From Taibaiella lutea (GTDB lineage Bacteria; Bacteroidota; Bacteroidia; Chitinophagales; Chitinophagaceae): 64,000 bases of DNA. The stretch lies in NCBI RefSeq assembly GCF_008629695.1, contig NZ_VWSH01000002.1, forward strand, positions 713,410 to 777,409, read 5' to 3'. Below the pieces are notes generated by a model, which ran no database searches, was not told the DNA's origin, and worked only from the letters and a program-made list of their open reading frames with translations. Shown here piece after piece: positions 46,614 through 54,953 of the stretch (positions are counted from its first letter, which is position 1; every line of letters begins with the position of its first letter). The position numbers and the translations under genes were made by a program.

Positions 46614-47924
46614 TCAGGTTTCTTTTTTATTTTGTTCGTTTTTCTCCGCTACTTTCTCCGCCAGTTCAACTTGTTTCTTTGTGGGCAATAAAATAAGTCG
46701 CAATGTTGTATCATTTGTAAAATAACTGATCGCCCAGTTTATAAATATAAACAATTTATTTCTTACGCTCAATATCAGCATCAGATGCAGGAACATCCAT
46801 GTAAACCAGGCAAGGCGTCCCTGAAAGCTGAACCACGGCAAATCAACTACCGCCTTTCTTTTACCCACAGTCGCCATAGAGCCAGGATCTTTATATTCAT
46901 ATTCCTTCCATTTCCCGTTATGTAAGGATGCTTTCAGATTCGTAGCTAACAGCTTCGCCTGATTGATAGCTACATTAGCTAACTGAGGATGCCCTTTAGG
47001 ATATTTAGGCGTTTCCATCAAAGCAATGTCTCCCAATGCAAATACATTATCAAAGCCTTGTACCTGGTTATAACGGTTTACCTTCAGCCTGTTCCCCCTT
47101 TCAATAACATCTGTATTAAATCCCGTTGGAATATTACCGGTAACACCCGCCGCCCATATTACGTTATTTGTAATAATCGTTCCGCCTCCTTTTAGCTGAA
47201 TGGTACGACCGTCGTAGTTTTCAACTAATGTATTTGTCATTACAATCACACCTAATCTTTCCAGATAAACCTTTGATTTTTCCTGTGATGCCTTCGACAT
47301 AGGGCCTAAAGTGTGCGGCCCTCCTTCCAGCAAATAAATATTTAATTCGCTGAAATCCATATCCGGATAGTCCTTCGGTAAAATATTCTTTTTCATTTCC
47401 GATAAAGAACCTGCAAGCTCAACCCCTGTAGGCCCGCCACCTACCACCACAATATTCATAAGCGCCTTCAGGTCATCGCCCGTCGCATATATAGCATCTT
47501 CAAAATTCAAAAGAATACGATTGCGCAAAGCAACGGCCTCAATCGTGCTTTTCATCGGAAAACTGTATTTTTCAATCGCCTTGTTCCCGAAGAAATTAGT
47601 AGTACAACCCGATGCCAATACCAGATAATCATATACAAGCTCCTCATCAGCCGTCACCACAATCTTTTTGTCCGTAATAATATTTTGAACCTCCGATATG
47701 CGTACATGGACATTCTCCTTATGCTGAAATATTTTTCTTAACGGAAAAGAAATACTGCTTGGCTCAAGCCTTGCTGTTGCCACCTGATAAAATAGCGGCT
47801 GGAACTGATGAAAATTATATTTGTCAACTAAATAAATTTCATATTTGGAATGACCCAATTGTCTGGCCAATTGCAATCCGGCAAAACCCGCTCCAACTAT
47901 TACAATCCTGTTTTGAGATGTCAT
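46614..47924 (-). CDS. Type II NADH dehydrogenase
   Basis: Single-subunit FAD enzyme (436 aa) passing electrons from NADH to quinone at the inner membrane without pumping protons. It has an FAD-binding GxGxxG (VIVGAGFAGLQLARQLG, from residue 8), an NAD-binding VVVGGGPTGVELAGSLSEM near 161, an FAD motif FALGDIAL near 300, and a C-terminal hydrophobic anchor (about 370-405, WFTWMFLHLMLILSVRNK, FIFINWAISYF). The tail is Lys/Glu-rich. It is the first gene, followed after 1 bp by the YciO-like gene. Confidence 0.9.
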   Translation of the reverse strand: MTSQNRIVIVGAGFAGLQLARQLGHSKYEIYLVDKYNFHQFQPLFYQVATARLEPSSISFPLRKIFQHKENVHVRISEVQNIITDKKIVVTADEELVYDYLVLASGCTTNFFGNKAIEKYSFPMKSTIEAVALRNRILLNFEDAIYATGDDLKALMNIVVVGGGPTGVELAGSLSEMKKNILPKDYPDMDFSELNIYLLEGGPHTLGPMSKASQEKSKVYLERLGVIVMTNTLVENYDGRTIQLKGGGTIITNNVIWAAGVTGNIPTGFNTDVIERGNRLKVNRYNQVQGFDNVFALGDIALMETPKYPKGHPQLANVAINQAKLLATNLKASLHNGKWKEYEYKDPGSMATVGKRKAVVDLPWFSFQGRLAWFTWMFLHLMLILSVRNKLFIFINWAISYFTNDTTLRLILLPTKKQVELAEKVAEKNEQNKKET

Positions 47925-48129
47925 AATTAAATGGCTTTTAGATTATACAACAAAGTACAACAATTGTTCTATAGCTCTTTGCATTAATATTCGGAATAAT
48001 TGAACCCGCAATTGATAAAACATATTTTGTAATCGATAGTTAAGAATTACTTTGCTACCTTTAATTCCATTTAATTTGTGATTCTATTTCATTGACAATA
48101 AATCATCGAAAATTTAACGCGATCAGGAA

Positions 48130-49596
48130 ATGAAAACATGCATTTATAAGGCGCTTTTAGGACTGTTACTTTTTATCGGTTTCCAGGCTAAAGCCCAGGA
48201 TATCTTTTATTCCAAAGCACAAAAATTCACATTACAAAACGGCGACCTGAACATTGTAGGTTGGTGTGGCGACAGGCTTTACACCTATCGTTCTTCAAAA
48301 GAAGGTTATTTCCTTGACGCCTATAACGATTCCATGCGTTTACTGGCTACTATAGCGCTCGACTTTTTTCCCAAAAAGATTTTTGAAACCCAGTTTTATG
48401 CTACCAGCGAATCTATAGTCGTATTGTATCAGGCCATTCAGCACAATGAAGTTGTTCAATATGCTGCCAGGCTTGACGACAAAGCAAGAATAGTGGGCAA
48501 ACCAAAAGCACTGGATTCCGTGAAAGTCGCCTGGTTTTCGAGCGACAAGGAATATTATAACTCCGTTGGCAGTGCTGACAGAAGTAAAATAATGATTTAC
48601 AGCATTGGCAGAAGGAAAAACAAAAGAATCAATATCAATACCATACTCTTCGATAAAGATTTAAACGTGCTTGGAAAAGGAGCTCCCTATATCGAAACAA
48701 ACGATGATGTAAATATTGAACAATCCTTATTGTCAAACGACGGAATGCTTTACCTTTCAGGGAGCCCTGACCATGAATACAAACAATTTGCCGACAATGC
48801 ATGGATATTCAGGCTGTCGCCCAGCGGCCAGCAATTTGATGTCGTTCCGGTGCCCCTTACAGGCAGTTATGTAAGTACCCTTTATATGAAAGTCAATGAC
48901 CAGACAAAAGAAATTTACCTCGGAGCTTACTATTCCGACGATAAATCAGATAACAACGAAGGCGTGATATATGGTGTTCTCCCCCCTATAGCCCTTGAAT
49001 TCAGTACATTCAAGAAAATTCCTTTTGATGAAGACCTGCGCAACGTATCTGATGAAAGAAATAAAAAAAGAGCCTTCAATAATTATGAAGTCAGGAAAAT
49101 TATTGTCAAAAACGACGGAGGCTTCATTTTAGTCGGCGAAAATTATACCATAGCCGTACGCAGCTACAACTACGGTATGGGGGCAGGTTATTACAATTAC
49201 TATAATACCGGAGGCTATAACAATACTACTGTAAGAGAATATCATTACGGCGATATTATGGTACTCAGTTATGATAAAGATGGTAACCGCAAATGGCATA
49301 GCTTCATCAGGAAAGACCAGAACTCTACCGACGATGGCGGTATGTTTTCCTCCTACGCTTTGTTGAATTCCGGGGCATCCCTGGTTTTCATGTACAACGA
49401 TTATTCACTGAGCAAATCTGTTTTAAGCATCGCCGCAGTTGATATTGACGGTAACCTGCAAATGAAAAAAGTGAACCCCTCCGGCATAGGCCTGGGCGAT
49501 TGGGTGACACGCACCGGTAAACAAACGGACATGAAAGAAATTATCATACCCGTTCTCAAAAAAGACAACCTTAGCTTTGCAAGAGTGGCTTTTTAA
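48130..49596 (+). CDS. Secreted protein of unknown function
   Basis: A 488-aa exported protein with a signal peptide (MKTCIYKALLGLLLFIGFQAKAQ), beta-rich throughout, with repeated strand-turn patterns (LYLSGSPDHEYKQFADNAWI, EIYLGAYYSDD, DIMVLSYDKDGNRKWHSFIR) suggesting a beta-propeller. An unusual Tyr/Asn/Gly insertion (YNYGMGAGYYNYYNTGGYNN) lies near residues 347-366. There is no T9SS sorting domain or lipobox. The family is not identified. Confidence 0.7.
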   Translation: MKTCIYKALLGLLLFIGFQAKAQDIFYSKAQKFTLQNGDLNIVGWCGDRLYTYRSSKEGYFLDAYNDSMRLLATIALDFFPKKIFETQFYATSESIVVLYQAIQHNEVVQYAARLDDKARIVGKPKALDSVKVAWFSSDKEYYNSVGSADRSKIMIYSIGRRKNKRININTILFDKDLNVLGKGAPYIETNDDVNIEQSLLSNDGMLYLSGSPDHEYKQFADNAWIFRLSPSGQQFDVVPVPLTGSYVSTLYMKVNDQTKEIYLGAYYSDDKSDNNEGVIYGVLPPIALEFSTFKKIPFDEDLRNVSDERNKKRAFNNYEVRKIIVKNDGGFILVGENYTIAVRSYNYGMGAGYYNYYNTGGYNNTTVREYHYGDIMVLSYDKDGNRKWHSFIRKDQNSTDDGGMFSSYALLNSGASLVFMYNDYSLSKSVLSIAAVDIDGNLQMKKVNPSGIGLGDWVTRTGKQTDMKEIIIPVLKKDNLSFARVAF

Positions 49597-49641
49597 GATG
49601 ACAATAATAATCGCCAACGAATAAGGATGTCATATTTTGCA

Positions 49642-49671
49642 AGCCCTGAAAAGGCGAAATGCAATAGGATT
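49642..49671. repeat. AGCCCTGAAAGGGCGAAAT-type intergenic element
   Basis: AGCCCTGAAAAGGCGAAAT followed by GCAATAGGATT; a second copy is at 54762-54790. It lies just after the secreted protein gene. Confidence 0.7.
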
Positions 49672-49750
49672 AAATCAATGTCATTAACTTAAGCCTCAAA
49701 GCGAAGCTTTGCTATCTGGAGCTACTGTTTCTTTTCCATAAATCTTAATT

Positions 49751-49792
49751 CTATGTATCTATGTGTTTTATTTAAACCACATAGATACATAG
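49751..49792. repeat. 15-bp perfect inverted repeat
   Basis: CTATGTATCTATGTG (49751-49765) and CACATAGATACATAG (49778-49792) are separated by 12 bp. It could be a transcription terminator or a dispersed hairpin element. Confidence 0.7.
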
Positions 49793-49865
49793 GTGAATTA
49801 TTTAGAATTGGAATTGTGATGAAAGGGTACATAGAAAACAAGTTTTAAACATAGCCAATAGACCC

Positions 49866-50396
49866 CTAACTACCGCTCTTCCAACCGGTTCCACTGTTCT
49901 CCCAACCGCTATATCCATATTCCCAATCGCTTTTACCACGCCTCCAACCGGTTTTACCACGCCTCCAACCGGTTTTCCCATGCTTCCAACTGCTTTTACC
50001 ACACTTCCAACCGGCTTTACCACGCTTCCGACTGCTTTTACCTTGCTTCCGACTGGTTTTACCTTGCTTCCGACTGGTTTTACCTTGCTTCCGACCGGCT
50101 TTACCTTGCTTCCGACCGCTTTTACCACGCTTCCAACTGCTTTTACCACGCTTCCGACCGGTTTTACTTTGCTTCCGACTTGTTTTACCATGCTTCCGAC
50201 TTGTTTTACCACGCTTCCGACTGCTTTTGCCACGCTTCCGGCTGCTTTTACCACGCTTCCAACTTGTTTTACCCTGCTTCCGATCGGTTCGGCCATGTTT
50301 CCAACTGGTTCCGCCGTTCTCCCAACTAGTTCCACACCGCTTCCAAATGGTTTGGCCATGCTTCCTACCGGTTTCGCCTCACTCCCGACTGCTAAC
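49866..50396. repeat. 21-bp minisatellite, about 25 copies
   Basis: The consensus is RCTTCCRACYGSTTTTACCAY. The unit is exactly seven codons, and the array stays open on both strands: the minus strand reads VGS-x-VK-x heptads (ATG at 50359, stop 49802), the plus strand LPT-x-FT-x heptads (ATG at 49980, stop 50427-50429). Neither frame has a clear promoter or ribosome site and neither matches a family I know, so I call repeat DNA, not a gene. It fills most of the 49597-50475 gap. Confidence 0.85.
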
Positions 50397-50475
50397 TGTC
50401 GTTTAAAACGACTTTTAGAAAGCCACTAAATATTTACGTAGAATTTTTGCCAGTTATTGTAATTTCGGGCCTTTA

Positions 50476-50913
50476 ATGAAATTTATGGAGATTTCTTTTT
50501 CCTTATCCGATATAAACAAGGCTGCTGCGGAATTCTGGCAATATGCCAAAGATTTTCATGTTATCGCATTTAACGGAGGATTAGGCGCAGGTAAAACAAC
50601 TTTTACCCGTGCGTTATGCAATTATTTGAGTGTGGAAGACATTGTAAGCAGTCCTACTTTTTCCCTGATTAACGAATATCATTTTAAAGATGAAACCGGC
50701 AAAGAGCAGATTATCTTTCATTCCGACTGGTACAGGTTGCAAGACGAAGAAGAAGCTATTCAGGCCGGAATAGAAGATATGTTGGCTCAAAAGCAATCAT
50801 GGTGCATTATTGAATGGGCTGAACGAGCCTCCGGCCTGTTGCCGGAAAACATACTGAACGTTGATTTTTTTGTAGAAGATGCAGATAACAGAATCATTCG
50901 TTTCGCTCCTTAA
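50476..50913 (+). CDS. tsaE: tRNA threonylcarbamoyladenosine biosynthesis ATPase TsaE
   Basis: Small P-loop ATPase (145 aa) needed with TsaB and TsaD to make t6A on tRNAs reading ANN codons. Walker A is GGLGAGKTTFTRAL (34-47); DIVSSPTFSLINEY and HSDWYRL are typical family motifs, and CIIEWAERA corresponds to the WAE motif. An ATG at 50485 (MEISFSL) is an equally good start. TsaB and TsaD genes are not in the window. Confidence 0.94.
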   Translation: MKFMEISFSLSDINKAAAEFWQYAKDFHVIAFNGGLGAGKTTFTRALCNYLSVEDIVSSPTFSLINEYHFKDETGKEQIIFHSDWYRLQDEEEAIQAGIEDMLAQKQSWCIIEWAERASGLLPENILNVDFFVEDADNRIIRFAP

Positions 50914-51064
50914 TGTAGGATAAGTTTATTAAGTATTGAGATTTATCCAATGTAATAGAAATTACCTCGCAAAGGAGTATTTTACAATACATGCTTATTA
51001 TTCTGAAAGCTTTGAAGTATATTCGTTTCCTTAAATTTTTCAATTCCAAACTACCTATTCAAAT

Positions 51065-51988
51065 ATGATCCTTTCTATTAAAAACCTTAAGAAATATTAT
51101 GCAACCCAAAAGGCCGTTGATGATATCAGTTTCGATATCGAACGTGGTTGCATCTTTGGGTTATTAGGCCCTAACGGCGCCGGGAAAAGTACCTTGCTTC
51201 GTATGATTACAGGTATTTTCTATCCAGATTCAGGCGAAATATTATTCAACGGACAAAAATTTGATTCGGAAAAACATATTGAGGAAATGGGTTACATGCC
51301 CGAAGAGAGAGGCCTGTATAAAAAAATGAAAATCGGCGAGCAAGCCGTATATCTTGCGCAACTTCGTGGATTGTCAAAAGCAGAAGCCACAAGCCGTAGT
51401 AAAGATTGGTTCAGGAGGCTCGATATGGTATCCTGGTGGGATAAAAAAGTAGAAGATTTAAGTAAAGGTATGAGCCAGAAGTTGCAGTTCGTTACAACTG
51501 TAATTCATAATCCTATGTTGCTGATTCTCGATGAACCCTTTAGTGGTCTTGACCCAGTAAACGCCAATATCCTTAAAGATGAAATCTTCAGATTGGCACA
51601 GGAAGGCACCACCGTTATTTTCAGTACACACAGAATGGAGCAGGTAGAAGAAATTTGCGATAAAATAGTATTGGTGAACCAGGGGCAAAAAATACTTGAT
51701 GGAAGCGTAAAACAGATTAAGCAGGACTTTAAAGAAAATATTTTTACCATAACATTGGATAAAAGCGATGTCGTATTGCCTTCTTCTATTCAGTTGTTAA
51801 AACAGGAAGGAAACCGTATCGTGTTTCATTTAAATCCCGAGCAAAATTCAAACGACGTCCTGAAACATTTTATACAAATGGGAAACACAGTCCTTGCTTT
51901 TGAAGAAATGCTGCCTTCATTGAATGATATATTCATTCGCCTGGTGCAAGACACATCGGCAGCACGCGCTTTTCAGGAAGTAAAATAA
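51065..51988 (+). CDS. ABC transporter ATP-binding protein
   Basis: ATPase subunit (307 aa) of an exporter with the permease encoded 87 bp downstream. Walker A is GPNGAGKST (35-43); the signature loop reads LSKGMSQKLQF where LSGGQ is usual; Walker B is LLILDEPFSGLDP; and the H-loop is STHRMEQVEE. A C-terminal domain of about 85 residues follows, as in NatA/DUF4162-type proteins. The substrate is unknown; NatAB-like sodium or lipid/peptide export are the usual suggestions. Confidence 0.9.
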   Translation: MILSIKNLKKYYATQKAVDDISFDIERGCIFGLLGPNGAGKSTLLRMITGIFYPDSGEILFNGQKFDSEKHIEEMGYMPEERGLYKKMKIGEQAVYLAQLRGLSKAEATSRSKDWFRRLDMVSWWDKKVEDLSKGMSQKLQFVTTVIHNPMLLILDEPFSGLDPVNANILKDEIFRLAQEGTTVIFSTHRMEQVEEICDKIVLVNQGQKILDGSVKQIKQDFKENIFTITLDKSDVVLPSSIQLLKQEGNRIVFHLNPEQNSNDVLKHFIQMGNTVLAFEEMLPSLNDIFIRLVQDTSAARAFQEVK

Positions 51989-52029
51989 AAGAAACTCAAT
52001 ATAAGTTATCATACATTTTACACCTACCG

Positions 52030-52072
52030 TCTAAAATCTCATATTTAAAGTCTAACATCTGATATCTAAACT
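52030..52072. repeat. TCTAACATCTGATATCTAA-type tract before the permease gene
   Basis: Degenerate 9-10 bp units (CTAAAATCTCATATTTAAAG, TCTAACATCTGATATCTAAA) fill the gap between the ATPase and permease genes. Confidence 0.6.
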
Positions 52073-52075
52073 CCA

Positions 52076-53359
52076 ATGAACAAAATATTTATCATAATCA
52101 AACGCGAATACCTGACAAGGGTAAAAAAACGCTCCTTCATAATCCTGACCCTGCTCATCCCCTTTTTATTTATCGGCTTTGCCGCTTTAATGGGTAGTAT
52201 CGCATCGTCAAAATCAGAGAAGAAAAATATTGCCGTTGTTGATGACAGCCACATGTTTGAAGGCAAACTTAAAAACAACGAAAACGTTTCCTACACCATC
52301 ATCCGCGGTAACGTAGATTCACTGAAACACAATATAAATAATGACGATTACAATGCCTTATTGTATATCCCTGCTTTTGATCCTAATCAGAAAGACATCA
52401 ATTTTAACCTGTACTATAACGAACAGGTTGGTATCATAACAGAAAAAACAATCGGTGACAACCTGAACAGCATTCTTACAGATGAAAGAATGAGCAAAGC
52501 AGGTATCAGCAATGAACAATTGGAATTCCTTCAATCGGAAAGCATACACATCAGTTCTATAAAAGACGGTAAAGAATCAAGCAATGCATCCTCTATCGCA
52601 ATAGGTACCGGCTGCGGATTTTTACTGTATATGTTTATGTTATTTTACGGTATGAGTGTTATGCGCAGCGTAATGGAAGAAAAGACAAACAGAATTGCCG
52701 AGATCATCGTGAGCTCTGTAAGGCCATTTCAACTTATGATGGGTAAAATTATTGGCGTTGCTTTAGTGGGTCTGACTCAGGTATTAATATGGATTATATT
52801 GTTCGGAGTGTTTGCACTCATTGGCTTGCCGATGTTAACCGGTGGTATGCACACAGCAATGGATCCGCAGGCTATGCAACAAGCAAGCGAAAACACCAAT
52901 ATGCATGCTTTGGAAAGCCTGTTACATGGTCCTAACTGGATTGCAATTGCGCTTTGGTTCTTATTTTATTTCTTGGGAGGCTATTTCCTATATGCAGCAC
53001 TGTTTGCATCAGTCGGTAGCCTTGTCAATGAAGATCCTCAGGAATCAAGTCAATATACATTACCCATTACACTCCCTATCATTTTAGGATTTGTAATAAT
53101 GAGCAAAGCTATTTCAGATCCTAACAGCCCTCTGGCAATCTTTGGTAGCCTGTTCCCGCTTACATCTCCCATTGTAATGATGGCAAGGATTCCGTTTGGC
53201 GACGTTCCTGCATGGCAGTTAATCACATCGGCTGTATTGCTGGTACTCGGTTTCATCCTTACCACCTGGATGGCCGGGAAAATATACAGGACAGGTATCC
53301 TGATGTACGGTAAGAAAATTACCCTGAAAGAAGTAGGGAAGTGGCTGGTAAGAAAATAA
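52076..53359 (+). CDS. ABC transporter permease, ABC-2/NatB-like
   Basis: Membrane subunit of the exporter, 427 aa. The first helix (about 18-42, SFIILTLLIPFLFIGFAAL) is followed by an extracytoplasmic domain (about 45-180) and then five to six helices (from about 180), with the ABC-2 motif MRSVMEEKTNRIAEIIVSSVRPFQLM near 210. The layout fits NatB/YhaP-type permeases. A strong hairpin follows the stop. Confidence 0.88.
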   Translation: MNKIFIIIKREYLTRVKKRSFIILTLLIPFLFIGFAALMGSIASSKSEKKNIAVVDDSHMFEGKLKNNENVSYTIIRGNVDSLKHNINNDDYNALLYIPAFDPNQKDINFNLYYNEQVGIITEKTIGDNLNSILTDERMSKAGISNEQLEFLQSESIHISSIKDGKESSNASSIAIGTGCGFLLYMFMLFYGMSVMRSVMEEKTNRIAEIIVSSVRPFQLMMGKIIGVALVGLTQVLIWIILFGVFALIGLPMLTGGMHTAMDPQAMQQASENTNMHALESLLHGPNWIAIALWFLFYFLGGYFLYAALFASVGSLVNEDPQESSQYTLPITLPIILGFVIMSKAISDPNSPLAIFGSLFPLTSPIVMMARIPFGDVPAWQLITSAVLLVLGFILTTWMAGKIYRTGILMYGKKITLKEVGKWLVRK

Positions 53360-53390
53360 CGATTAGAAATCTTTAAAAGATATGCATTGC

Positions 53391-53427
53391 AGCGTTGCCA
53401 ACTTTCAAAAAGTTGGCAACGCTTTTT
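53391..53427 (+). terminator. Terminator of the GTTGnCAACTTT hairpin family
   Basis: AGCGTTGCCAACTTT (53391-53405) pairs with AAAGTTGGCAACGCT (53409-53423), followed by TTTT, after the ABC permease gene. Confidence 0.8.
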
Positions 53428-53475
53428 AATTTATGATAGTTCTTTCTCATTATTTTTGATAACAGCAGTAATTTC

Positions 53476-53510
53476 AGATTTGTCAACTTTTTAAAAGTTG
53501 ACAAATCTTT
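53476..53510. repeat. GTCAACTTTT hairpin element
   Basis: AGATTTGTCAACTTTT (53476-53491) and AAAAGTTGACAAATCT (53493-53508) form a near-perfect palindrome with a T run. A decayed half copy (CAACTTTTAAAAATTGACAA) follows near 53559. These occupy the 338-bp gap 53360-53698. Confidence 0.75.
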
Positions 53511-53635
53511 TTAATTAAGACAACACTCCTCTTTTTTTTATCTTTCAGCAAAGAATAACAACTTTTAAAAATTGACAAATCTTTTTTGATTAAAGTAACA
53601 GTTCTCCTTTTTTGCCCTGAAAAGGAATATTCATT

Positions 53636-53643
53636 TACCTTTG
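53636..53643 (+). promoter_or_regulatory. -7 element of the FAH-family gene
   Basis: TACCTTTG, 55 bp before the start codon. Confidence 0.45.
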
Positions 53644-53698
53644 CCCCTGTTTTTAAATTCAGATTTGAAAATTCTACATTGAAATAATAATTGAAAAT

Positions 53699-54703
53699 AT
53701 GAAACTGGTAACGTACATCAACAACAGCAGGGAGCAGGTAGCTTTCTATATTAACGGAGACCTTTATAATCTGAGCGAAGCAGACATCCGTTTGCCTCAG
53801 ACCATGATGGAAATGCTGAACGATTGGGAAAACCTGTCGCCCATTGCCAAAGAAGCAGAAGCAAATATTAAAGCCGGAACATTGGAAGTCGCTTCCCGCG
53901 ATTTCAGCAGCGTAGAAGTATTGGCGCCTGTTCCAAGGCCCACTTCCTGCCGCGATGGTTATGCCTTCCGTCAGCACGTTGCAGCAGCACGCCGCAATCG
54001 TAAAGTAGATATGATTGCTGAATTTGATCAATACCCCATTTTCTATTTCACCAATCACAATGCCATTCAGGGGCCCGGTAATATCGATTGCATGCCCGAT
54101 CACTTTGAAAAGCTGGATTTTGAATTGGAAGCAACCGTTATCTTAGGTAAAAAAGGCCGTAACATTAAAGCTGCAGAAGCAGATAGTTATATTGCAGGTT
54201 ACTGCATCATGAATGATATGAGTGCGCGTCGTTTACAAATGGAAGAGATGTTATTGAATCTCGGACCCGCAAAAGGGAAAGATTTTTCAACCGTTATAGG
54301 GCCCTGGATGGTAACTCCCGATGAACTGGATGCTTATCGTATTCCGGCAAAAGAAGGACATGTCGGTGCAAACTTCAATTTAAAAATGACCTGTAAAGTG
54401 AATGGCATTCAGGTGAGCGAAGGCAATATGGGCGATATGGACTGGACATTTGCCGAAATCATTGAACGTTGCGCTTACGGTGTAGATGTTTATCCCGGCG
54501 ACGTTATAGGCAGCGGCACAGTCGGTACAGGCTGTTTCCTTGAACTAAACGGAACAGGACTATTAAATAACCCCGATTATAAAGTGCAATGGTTACAACC
54601 AGACGACGTAGTGGAAATGGAAATCGAAGGCATGGGTAAACTGGTAAATACCATTAAAAAAACAGATACCGATTTTTCTATTCTCGCATTAAAGAAAATG
54701 TAA
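53699..54703 (+). CDS. Fumarylacetoacetate hydrolase family protein
   Basis: Predicted metal-dependent hydrolase or decarboxylase acting on 2-oxo acids (334 aa). The FAH C-terminal-like domain (about 75-320) has the metal-binding acidic residues in LDFELEATVILG and the IMNDMSARRLQ motif, and the GDVIGSGTVGTGCFLEL strand. A short N-terminal domain (1-75) precedes it, as in fumarylacetoacetate hydrolase. The substrate is uncertain; tyrosine/homogentisate breakdown is one option, but no partner genes are nearby. Confidence 0.87.
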   Translation: MKLVTYINNSREQVAFYINGDLYNLSEADIRLPQTMMEMLNDWENLSPIAKEAEANIKAGTLEVASRDFSSVEVLAPVPRPTSCRDGYAFRQHVAAARRNRKVDMIAEFDQYPIFYFTNHNAIQGPGNIDCMPDHFEKLDFELEATVILGKKGRNIKAAEADSYIAGYCIMNDMSARRLQMEEMLLNLGPAKGKDFSTVIGPWMVTPDELDAYRIPAKEGHVGANFNLKMTCKVNGIQVSEGNMGDMDWTFAEIIERCAYGVDVYPGDVIGSGTVGTGCFLELNGTGLLNNPDYKVQWLQPDDVVEMEIEGMGKLVNTIKKTDTDFSILALKKM

Positions 54704-54721
54704 ACCAATCAGTTATTTATG

Positions 54722-54760
54722 AAGCGTTGTCAACTTTCTCGAAGCTGACAACGCTTTTTT
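54722..54760 (+). terminator. Terminator of the GTTGTCAACTTT hairpin family
   Basis: AAGCGTTGTCAaCTT pairs with AAGcTGACAACGCTT (one mismatch) and is followed by a T run, after the FAH-family gene. Confidence 0.75.
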
Positions 54761-54761
54761 T

Positions 54762-54836
54762 AGCCCTGAAAGGGCGAAATATAATAGGATAGGGTGCAAA
54801 CCCCATCCTAAATATAAGGTGCTAACCCTATCCTAT
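54762..54836. repeat. AGCCCTGAAAGGGCGAAAT element with ATAGGATAGGGT inverted repeat
   Basis: The 29-bp element at 54762-54790 matches 49642-49671. It runs into ATAGGATAGGGT (54784-54795), which is inverted as ACCCTATCCTAT at 54825-54836, with a CCCCATCCTA half copy between them. Confidence 0.7.
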
Positions 54837-54917
54837 ATATAAGTTAACCCAGTCATTACGTAATATCTTCTATGTAGTTTTCATTCATCAAAGCGCTAAT
54901 TTTTGTAATCTTGCAAT

Positions 54918-54952
54918 GCTAACATCTAATGTCTGACACCTAACATCTAATT
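54918..54952. repeat. TAACATCTAATGTCTGACAC-type tract before the flippase gene
   Basis: Degenerate 9-10 bp units end directly at the TTG start codon. Confidence 0.6.
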
Positions 54953-54953
54953 C

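Noticed and set aside
49802-50429. Genes on either strand of the 21-bp minisatellite
   Set aside because: Both strands are open because the unit is 21 bp with few stop-like words. No evidence favours one strand, so it is described as a repeat.
53483-54103. 206-aa minus-strand frame overlapping the FAH-family gene
   Set aside because: It is antisense to a well-conserved enzyme and runs through the hairpin repeats; a shadow frame.
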